Below are positions 32,358 to 37,790 of a DNA stretch of 37,790 nucleotides, in pieces; position 1 is the stretch's first letter; each line of letters opens with the position of its first letter. The stretch is from assembly GCA_947625215.1 (NCBI GenBank), contig CANQNL010000005.1:1-37790 (forward strand), written 5' to 3'. Source of the stretch: an uncultured Bacilli bacterium. GTDB lineage: Bacteria > Bacillota_I > Bacilli_A > RF39 > UBA660. Under the pieces are notes generated by a model that ran no database searches, was not told where the DNA came from, and was given only the letters and a program-made list of their open reading frames with translations. A program made the translations under genes and the position numbers.

Positions 32358-33914
32358 ATGAAAAAAATATTAAATGATAATAGTTTTGAAGGCTATTTTG
32401 AACCTAGTATTTTGTCCAGAGGGGAAAGGTATTATAGAGAAAATAGAATTATGGATATTTGGTGTCAAGGTGATACCGTAACGGCCTATATCGATGGTAG
32501 CGAAATATACAAAGTAGAACTTACAATGGAAGATAATGAAATTTTATATGGATATTGTACATGTCCATATTCTGCGGATGGTGAATTTATGTGCAAACAT
32601 ATGGCAGCTACATTATACTATTTAAATGAAAATGAAGTTCCAGAACTAGAAACTATGAAACCAAAAATCAAAGAATCATTTAAAACTGAAGCTGAGCTTT
32701 CTAAAATCTATGATATGATGAAACATGAACTTAGACAAATAAGTGATGGATATGGATTTGTGAATTATTATAATGGCAGGAAGTTTGTTCGCCTAATTGA
32801 TAGAGTAGCAAATTACATTGATAATTTTATCGACACGAAAAATTATGATGATGCTTTTGAACTTATAAAATACTCTTATTTTTTTATAAGCAAGGTTTTT
32901 ATGGATGGCTCGAATGGTGAATACCAAGAAACGTTATATACAATTAGTGACGTTGCAAGTAAGCTTTTATATAATGAGGATTTTTTTGAAATTTTTTCAA
33001 AATGGGCATGTGAAATTTATAATGCCAAATCATTAGAAGATTTTTCAGATGCACCACTATATTCACTAATTCTTTTTGCAAGTGATAAAATAACGGCTAC
33101 TAAAGTTATAAATATTTTAGATAAGTTAGAATTTGATTATGGTATTTTTGTAAGTGTCTTAGTCGATAAAATTGAACTAACGTATAATTTCATTGATAAA
33201 AAGACTGCGATAAAAATGTGTTATGACAATATTGATAACTATCATATTAAAGAATTACTATTAAAATATTTAAAGAAAGAGAAAAATATACCTGAAGTTA
33301 TAAAAATACTAAAAGATAACATTGAAAATAACATTGGAAAATATAATGCTTATAATGAATTATTAAAAGTTTATGAGGAAAATAATATGCTTAATGAAAG
33401 AAAAGAACTTTTGATAGAGGTAATTATTGAAACATCAGATTTAAATAGATTTAAAGAATTGAAAAAAATGTGTTCTAAAAAGGAATGGCACCAAGTAAAA
33501 GAAGAAATAATCACAAACATTGAACCAAATAATAACCTATTAAAAGATATCTATATGGAAGAAAAGGAAACCGATAAATTGTTTGATTTATTAAAACAAA
33601 CATCAGAACTTTTCACCCTTTCAAAATATCAAGAAGGAGTAAAAGATAAATATTCCAAAGAGTTATTAAAATTATATAAACCTTTAATAATAGAAAATAG
33701 TAAATACGTATCAGATAGAAATAGTTATTATGGATTATGTAGATATATTAAAAAAATGGGAGAACTAAATAATTCTGAAGATTTTATTTTTGATGTATTA
33801 GATGAAATGTATCCTAATTATCAAAATAGGCCAGCATTTAAAGAAGAGATTATGGAAGTTTTAGAAAACAAAGATAAATTCAAAAAATTATTAGAAAGTA
33901 AAAAAGCAAAATAG
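32358..33914 (+). CDS. SWIM zinc finger protein
   Basis: 518 residues. SWIM motif C67-T-C69 ... C79-K-H81 (YCTCPYSADGEFMCKHMAA), preceded by the usual SRGERYYRENRI opening. Residues about 110-515 are an all-helical, TPR-like solenoid. SWIM domains bind DNA or proteins; in bacteria such proteins often neighbour Swi2/Snf2 ATPases, but no ATPase is present here. The following small integrase-N-like gene is in the same run. Confidence 0.85.
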   Translation: MKKILNDNSFEGYFEPSILSRGERYYRENRIMDIWCQGDTVTAYIDGSEIYKVELTMEDNEILYGYCTCPYSADGEFMCKHMAATLYYLNENEVPELETMKPKIKESFKTEAELSKIYDMMKHELRQISDGYGFVNYYNGRKFVRLIDRVANYIDNFIDTKNYDDAFELIKYSYFFISKVFMDGSNGEYQETLYTISDVASKLLYNEDFFEIFSKWACEIYNAKSLEDFSDAPLYSLILFASDKITATKVINILDKLEFDYGIFVSVLVDKIELTYNFIDKKTAIKMCYDNIDNYHIKELLLKYLKKEKNIPEVIKILKDNIENNIGKYNAYNELLKVYEENNMLNERKELLIEVIIETSDLNRFKELKKMCSKKEWHQVKEEIITNIEPNNNLLKDIYMEEKETDKLFDLLKQTSELFTLSKYQEGVKDKYSKELLKLYKPLIIENSKYVSDRNSYYGLCRYIKKMGELNNSEDFIFDVLDEMYPNYQNRPAFKEEIMEVLENKDKFKKLLESKKAK

Positions 33915-33926
33915 GAGTTGTATGTA

Positions 33927-34358
33927 ATGGATTATAAGATTTGGGAGAAAAAATCTGCAGAAAATCGTAAAAGAAATGAAAAATTTATTAAAGATTTTCA
34001 AAAGTGGTTAGTTCAAAAAAAATTAGCTACCAAAACAATTAGAAAGCATGTAAATAATGCCTCTTTATATATTAATGATTATCTAAATTATTATGATGTA
34101 AGGACAATGGAAGAGGGTGTACATTCTATCTATGGCTTTTTAGACGGGTGGTTTATAGAAAAATGCTTATGGTCTTCAAAAAACTCATTAAAACAAACTG
34201 CTGCTAGTATTAAAAAATTTTATGAATGCATGAGTGAAAAAGGATATGTAAAAAAAGAAGATTATAAATTTTTATGTCACGAAATAAAGGATAATATGGA
34301 TGCATTTCTAGAAGAAATGGAGGCATTTGATAATGGAACATATTATGATTTGTTTTAA
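33927..34358 (+). CDS. integrase core-binding-domain-like protein (no catalytic domain)
   Basis: 143 residues from ATG 33927; the TTG at 33918 is in the ribosome site AGGAG. The sequence FIKDFQKWLVQKKLATKTIRKHVNNASLYINDYL resembles the SAM-like N-terminal domain of tyrosine recombinases, followed by helices with SSKNSLKQTAASIKKFYECMSEKG. The catalytic half (R..HxxR..Y) is absent. Such short proteins are frequent beside SWIM proteins, so it may be a DNA- or protein-binding partner and not a broken integrase. Ends acidic (FLEEMEAFDNGTYYDLF). Confidence 0.7.
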   Translation: MDYKIWEKKSAENRKRNEKFIKDFQKWLVQKKLATKTIRKHVNNASLYINDYLNYYDVRTMEEGVHSIYGFLDGWFIEKCLWSSKNSLKQTAASIKKFYECMSEKGYVKKEDYKFLCHEIKDNMDAFLEEMEAFDNGTYYDLF

Positions 34359-34403
34359 ACTATTTACATAAAAATTATAGTGATTTAATAAAGAATTAAT
34401 ATT

Positions 34404-34449
34404 GTATAATATTTACATAAAATAATTAAAAAAGTGAGTGATTTTTATG
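34404..34449 (+). promoter_or_regulatory. leader repeat, copy 3: promoter -10 and ribosome site of the antitoxin gene
   Basis: TATAAT at 34405-34410, then the 3' part AATTAAAAAAGTGAGTGA; 45 of 46 bases match 30978-31023. Confidence 0.65.
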
Positions 34450-34638
34450 GCAAGTAAAAAATTAACTGAAGCAGAGATACAAGAAAAAATTAGAAAAGTT
34501 TATGGTGCTATGGCTCAAGAAGGCATGCCTTTAACAAAGGAGATTAAACAAAAACTTTATAATTGTATAACCGGCAAGTCTACTTACGAAAAAGAAAGAA
34601 AAAAAATCATCGAAAAATATAGGAGAATCTATGGATAA
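34447..34638 (+). CDS. orphan VbhA-like Fic antitoxin
   Basis: 63 residues from ATG 34447. Helical throughout: LTEAEIQEKIRKVYGAMAQEG, MPLTKEIKQKLYNCITGKST, a Lys-rich end. The motif position reads A21-MAQ-E25-G26: Glu and Gly of (S/T)xxxE(G/N) are kept, but the Ser/Thr is Ala. In VbhA-type proteins this Glu enters the Fic ATP site and blocks it. The expected toxin gene begins at ATG 34631, overlapping the last codons, but only MDNKY of it survives before unrelated sequence. It could act in trans on the Fic at 31021. Confidence 0.75.
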   Translation: MASKKLTEAEIQEKIRKVYGAMAQEGMPLTKEIKQKLYNCITGKSTYEKERKKIIEKYRRIYG

Positions 34639-34690
34639 CAAGTATAAAAAAACATTTAAGTATGAAATGAAATATTTAAATGTTTTTTAA
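34631..34690 (+). pseudogene. start-only remnant of a Fic toxin gene
   Basis: ATG GAT AAC AAG TAT overlaps the antitoxin stop, the normal coupled start of the toxin. It then runs into KKTFKYEMKYLNVF and a stop, in the sequence of a hairpin. Compare the longer fragment at 30830-30943, which has DNNKYSYD at this place. Confidence 0.5.
34646..34688 (+). terminator. terminator after the orphan antitoxin
   Basis: AAAACATTTAA and TTTAAATGTTTT pair around a 15-base loop, followed by T's; it lies inside the toxin remnant. Confidence 0.65.
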
Positions 34691-34745
34691 TTAAGCTTTA
34701 ACCCAAATAAATAAATTACATATATTAATTTAGGAGGGTGAAAAG

Positions 34746-35552
34746 ATGAATAATTTACAAGTGGTTGTTGATGCTGGACACGGTGGTTCTGATCCAGGCG
34801 CTGTTAGTAGTAGTGGTGTTCAGGAAAAAGATTTAACTTTAAAAATTGCCCAGTATATGTATCAGCAGTTTCAAAATAAAGGAGTACCAGTTACGTTAGT
34901 AAGAAGTACTGATGAAACAGTATCACCAACGGAAAGAGTAAGGCGAATACTCGCAGCTTATGGTGACAATCCTAATGTTATAGTTATATCAAATCATATA
35001 AATGCAGCTGGCTCTGGCTATAAAGGTGCCGAAGGTGCTGAGGTGATATATGCTTTAAGAAATAATAGTAATTTAGCTAATAATATTTTAAATGCATTAG
35101 GAGATGCTGGCCAAAAGGTAAGAGATGTATATCAACGAAGATTGCCAAGGGATACATCAAAAGATTATTATTTTATTCATAGAAATACGGGAAAAACACA
35201 ACCAGTAATTGTCGAATACGGTTTTATAGATAGTCCTGAGGATTTATCTAGAATTCAGAATAATTATAAAAAGTATGTCGATGCTGTTGTTGATGCAGTT
35301 ATACAAACAGCTAAAGGCGGAACAATAGCGGCTATTCCATCAGGAAATACATATTTAGTAAAATCAGGTGATAGTTTATGGAATATTGCTAATAAATATG
35401 GAACAACAGTTAATACTTTAAAAACACTAAATGGACTTACTAGTAATACCTTACAAATAGGTCAGATTCTAAAAGTTCCCACTAATGTAAATGGAGGTAA
35501 TCAATATACTGTAAAATCAGGGGATAGAATTTTTATGGGGAATAATGAGTAA
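34746..35552 (+). CDS. N-acetylmuramoyl-L-alanine amidase with LysM, truncated
   Basis: 268 residues after GGAGGGTG. Amidase_3 catalytic zinc residues are present: H12 (DAGHGG), E27 (QEKD), H84 (SNHINAA), and E157 (VEYGF). One full LysM lies at about 203-246 (YLVKSGDSLWNIANKYGTTVNTLKTLNGL). A second begins QYTVKSGD and breaks after eight residues into RIFMGNNE and a stop. No signal peptide, like mother-cell lysis enzymes (CwlC type) that cleave peptidoglycan from inside after sporulation or use holin-like export. The break suggests that a recombination event replaced the 3' end. Confidence 0.88.
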   Translation: MNNLQVVVDAGHGGSDPGAVSSSGVQEKDLTLKIAQYMYQQFQNKGVPVTLVRSTDETVSPTERVRRILAAYGDNPNVIVISNHINAAGSGYKGAEGAEVIYALRNNSNLANNILNALGDAGQKVRDVYQRRLPRDTSKDYYFIHRNTGKTQPVIVEYGFIDSPEDLSRIQNNYKKYVDAVVDAVIQTAKGGTIAAIPSGNTYLVKSGDSLWNIANKYGTTVNTLKTLNGLTSNTLQIGQILKVPTNVNGGNQYTVKSGDRIFMGNNE

Positions 35553-35578
35553 TAATATAAAAATGCTGTTGAAATTTG

Positions 35579-35605
35579 AGACATTTTGGAGAAAAATGTC
35601 TTTTT
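35579..35605 (+). terminator. terminator downstream of the amidase
   Basis: GACATTTT-GGAGA-AAAATGTC followed by T5. Confidence 0.7.
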
Positions 35606-35617
35606 GTATGGTATAAT
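35605..35617 (+). promoter_or_regulatory. extended -10 promoter
   Basis: TGTATGGTATAAT: TATAAT at 35612-35617 with TG upstream (TGG-TATAAT). No proper -35. It fixes the start of the next gene downstream of about 35623. Confidence 0.5.
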
Positions 35618-35657
35618 ATTAATTGTTATTAAGAGTGTATCAGGGAGGTTTGATGTT

Positions 35658-35951
35658 GTGTATCAAATATTAAGTGAATTAAGTTTATTATTAAGAATGT
35701 ATTTTTGTTACTTAACGATAGATAATATTCCAATACTAAAAAATGAACTATGGAATTACATTTTGCTGGAAGTTATATCTCTTTATACAATATTAAGAAT
35801 AATTACTTATTTTGAAGTAGGAAAACTTTACGAGAAAGGTGATAATTCGGAATTTGGGGTAATAGCATATTTCATTATTTATTTAATTAATTTAGGTGTA
35901 ATGTATGGAGTATTGTTATTATTAACAAAAATTGGTGTATTGCCAATATAG
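35658..35951 (+). CDS. small membrane protein, 97 aa
   Basis: The start is taken as GTG 35658, ten bases after GGGAGG and downstream of the promoter; an upstream TTG (35586) would lie before the transcript. Three hydrophobic segments: about LSELSLLLRMYFCYLTI, IPILKNELWNYILLEVISLYTILRII and FGVIAYFIIYLINLGVMYGVLLLLT. The family is not recognised. It is followed after nine bases by the next gene, so it belongs to the same operon as the methylase and may be part of the restriction-modification island. Confidence 0.55.
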   Translation: MYQILSELSLLLRMYFCYLTIDNIPILKNELWNYILLEVISLYTILRIITYFEVGKLYEKGDNSEFGVIAYFIIYLINLGVMYGVLLLLTKIGVLPI

Positions 35952-35960
35952 GAGGTAAAA

Positions 35961-36836
35961 ATGGCTATAAAAGAATCTATAAGTTATGATGATATAATAT
36001 TTAAAACTAAAAGTGGAAATAACTTAGGTTTAAAAAATGATTTTTTTGACGAAAATTTAATGTTATATCCACTGTATAAAAAAATTAAAATGAATGGTGA
36101 CAATAACACTTGTGATGTATTTCCATACAATGATTTTAGGTTAGAATTATTTTGCCCAATTTGCAAAAAAAGAAGAATATTTTGCTTTCAAAATTCTTCT
36201 TTTGTAAAAGTATTTTTGGTTCAATATGGAAATCAACAATGTGAAAAGGTAAAAGATTTTTTATTTAAAACAGATTACTTTTCTGTAAGGGCTCAAGCAG
36301 ATTGTAAGCATAACTTGTTGGTAATTTTTAAAAAAATTGATGATTCAACAATTATGAAAATTGGACAATATCCATCTATATATGAACTTAATGAAGAAAT
36401 AAATAATAAGGAATTTATAAAAATGCTTGGTGATGAATATGCTGGTTATTATAGAAATGCTTGCTCTTTATATAGTTTTAATACTTGTATAGGTGCAATG
36501 ATATACTTAAGAAGAATCTTTGAAAAAATATTGCTAGATACATATGAAGAACAAAAAGAAAATATAGATATTAAACTGGTAGATTTCAAGAAATTACGAA
36601 TGGAAGATAAATTAAAACAATTAAAGGAATATTTACCTGATATATTGTTTGAACAAGGATTTAATGTCATTTATAGAAAAATAAGTGATGGAGTACATAA
36701 TTTGACTGAAAATGAGTGCCAAGAAATATTTCCTATATTAAAAACTGCAATAGAAGAAATTTTAATTGAAAAGTTGGAAATTCAAGAAAAACAAAAACGA
36801 AGAACTGAAATTTCAAATAAAATTGGCAATTTATAG
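35961..36836 (+). CDS. DUF4145-like protein with Zn-ribbon-like CxxC, R-M-associated
   Basis: 291 residues after AGGAGG. Residues 65-75 hold FCPICKKRR with later Cys and His (QCEKVKD, DCKH), likely a zinc site. The C-terminal half (ACSLYSFNTCIGAMIYLRRIFEKILLDTYEE and later MEDKLKQLKEYLPDILFEQGFNVIYRKISDGVHN) has the helix pattern and R-R-x-x-E of DUF4145 proteins, common in restriction, toxin and defence neighbourhoods. The methylase gene follows after 18 bases. Role unknown; could regulate or modify the R-M system. Confidence 0.6.
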   Translation: MAIKESISYDDIIFKTKSGNNLGLKNDFFDENLMLYPLYKKIKMNGDNNTCDVFPYNDFRLELFCPICKKRRIFCFQNSSFVKVFLVQYGNQQCEKVKDFLFKTDYFSVRAQADCKHNLLVIFKKIDDSTIMKIGQYPSIYELNEEINNKEFIKMLGDEYAGYYRNACSLYSFNTCIGAMIYLRRIFEKILLDTYEEQKENIDIKLVDFKKLRMEDKLKQLKEYLPDILFEQGFNVIYRKISDGVHNLTENECQEIFPILKTAIEEILIEKLEIQEKQKRRTEISNKIGNL

Positions 36837-36854
36837 GTTGTGAGGTAGTGAAAT

Positions 36855-37709
36855 ATGATTAAAGGAAAACCATTTGTAAAATGGGCTGGTGGAAAAAGAC
36901 AAATAATAGATAAGTTGAAACAATATATTCCAGATGAATTTAATACTTATTATGAACCATTTGTGGGTGGAGGTGCATTATTGTTTGAGTTATCACCAAA
37001 AAAAGCAGTTATTAATGATTCTAATAAAGAACTTATGAATGTATATGAATGTATTAAAGATGAAAAAAAGTTTGATGCAATGTGTAGAGAATTAAATCAT
37101 CATGAAACAGAACATTCTGAAGAATATTATTATAAAATTAGAAATTTGGATAGAGATAAAAAGAAATTTAATAAACTCGTGGATTATAAAAGAGCATCTC
37201 GTACTATTTATCTAAATAAAGCTTGTTTTAATGGTTTATATAGAGTTAATAGTAAAAATGAATTTAATGTACCATTTGGGAAAAAAATTAAAGTTAATAC
37301 TTATGAAGGACAAAATTTAGGTATCATCTGTGGATATTTGAATTATAATGATGTGAAATTACTTTCAGTCGATTTTGAAGAAGCAGTTAAGGATGCGAAA
37401 AAAGGAGATTTCGTTTATTTTGATCCACCTTATGATTCTGATACATCTACATTTAATAGTTATACTGAAGATGGTTTTGGCAAAAAAGAACAAAAAAGAC
37501 TTGCTAAAGTATTTAAAGAATTATCTGATAGAGGTTGTTATGTAATGTTATCAAATCATAATACTACTTTAGTAAATGAATTATATAAGGATTTTAATAT
37601 TCATGTAATTGAAGCAAAAAGAAATATTAATTCCAACGGAGAGAAAAGAGGTAAAGTAGAAGAAGTTATTATCACAAACTTTGAAAATAAAAAAGGATTT
37701 GAAGAATAA
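36855..37709 (+). CDS. dpnM: D12-class adenine-specific DNA methyltransferase (Dam/DpnM-like)
   Basis: 284 residues. KPFVKWAGGKRQIIDKLKQYIP is the SAM-binding motif of D12 (alpha-class) enzymes, YYEPFVGGGALLFEL motif I, FVYFDPPYDSD (D190) the catalytic DPPY, and SNHNTTLVNELY motif VII. N6-adenine methylation; GATC is the usual target of Dam/DpnM relatives but the target is inferred here. It is the first methylase of a probable DpnII-type system; the second opens at 37743. Confidence 0.9.
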   Translation: MIKGKPFVKWAGGKRQIIDKLKQYIPDEFNTYYEPFVGGGALLFELSPKKAVINDSNKELMNVYECIKDEKKFDAMCRELNHHETEHSEEYYYKIRNLDRDKKKFNKLVDYKRASRTIYLNKACFNGLYRVNSKNEFNVPFGKKIKVNTYEGQNLGIICGYLNYNDVKLLSVDFEEAVKDAKKGDFVYFDPPYDSDTSTFNSYTEDGFGKKEQKRLAKVFKELSDRGCYVMLSNHNTTLVNELYKDFNIHVIEAKRNINSNGEKRGKVEEVIITNFENKKGFEE

Positions 37710-37742
37710 ATAGAGTATAATATATATGAGGAGGTAATTTGT

Positions 37743-37790
37743 ATGGTTAAGAAGTATTATTATGAAGATAATGACTTTAAACTAATACAA
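37743..37790 (+). CDS. start of a second methyltransferase, DpnA-like (partial)
   Basis: ATG after AGGAGG; sixteen codons (MVKKYYYEDNDFKLIQ) to the window edge. The beginning K-x-YY-x-x-x-D-x-x-L-x matches the start of beta-class DNA methyltransferases such as M.DpnIIB (DpnA), where a GD-x-x-x-x-L stretch would come next. TATAAT lies about 20 bases upstream. Assignment rests on these few residues plus the neighbouring methylase. Confidence 0.5.
   Translation, partial: MVKKYYYEDNDFKLIQ

Noticed and set aside
1-37790. Recoding of TGA as Trp (Mycoplasma code)
   Set aside because: Several genes end in TGA at conserved C-termini (for example 28595-28597 and 19041-19043), and all Trp in conserved motifs are TGG.

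Overview
The window is strongly AT-rich, uses TGA as a normal stop, and has Shine-Dalgarno sites in front of nearly every gene. Gene content and order are those of Bacilli: rpsU-yqeY, parE-parC, a ylbD-ylbE-rsmD run, an FtsK/SpoIIIE translocase, a SigK-type sporulation sigma factor, and a signal-less LysM amidase. I infer an uncultured, probably gut-dwelling member of Bacilli (RF39, Erysipelotrichia or Mycoplasmatota-neighbour type) that forms spores or descends from spore formers. No tRNA, rRNA or CRISPR array was seen.

Layout. 1-7430: a SipW/TasA-like surface protein, two decayed Rpn/PD-(D/E)XK transposase tails (about 1.8 and 7.3 kb), a U32 (RlhA-type) protein, an unknown protein, a Fic-fold protein that has lost its catalytic His, a SigK-like sigma factor and a tail-anchored membrane protein. 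7510-16762: core genes (ftsK/spoIIIE, a membrane-anchored partner, parE, parC, an unknown gene, ylbD, ylbE, rsmD). 16864-19210: a compact cassette in which a C39-peptidase ABC exporter is followed by two overlapping short genes. These encode double-glycine-leader peptides with GxxxG motifs and one C-terminal Cys each, so this is a candidate two-peptide (class IIb-like) bacteriocin or signalling system. 19296-19976: rpsU and yqeY. 20091-24394: a GT-C-like membrane protein, a flavodoxin / monooxygenase-remnant / carboxymuconolactone decarboxylase-like / cupin cluster, a membrane-bound XRE regulator and a cysteine-less thioredoxin-fold protein. 24622-30606: an arylsulfate sulfotransferase, a zinc-ribbon stump, a MacB-like ABC pair and a proline-rich membrane-anchored beta-helix protein.

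30640-34690 is a Fic/antitoxin graveyard. It holds a dead antitoxin plus the N-terminal stump of its Fic toxin, then an intact self-inhibited Fic enzyme. After three further genes (CxxCxxCC cluster, SWIM zinc finger, integrase-N-like) comes an intact VbhA-like antitoxin whose toxin gene has shrunk to about five original codons. A nearly identical 46-base leader precedes the intact Fic gene and the intact antitoxin, and part of it precedes the dead antitoxin.

34746-37790: an amidase truncated in its second LysM repeat, a small membrane protein, a DUF4145-like protein with a Zn-ribbon-like CxxC, a DpnM-like D12 adenine methylase, and the first 16 codons of what looks like a second (DpnA-like) methyltransferase cut by the window edge. 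This end is probably a restriction-modification island. The most novel items are the two unannotated leader peptides with their exporter and the layered Fic/antitoxin remains.
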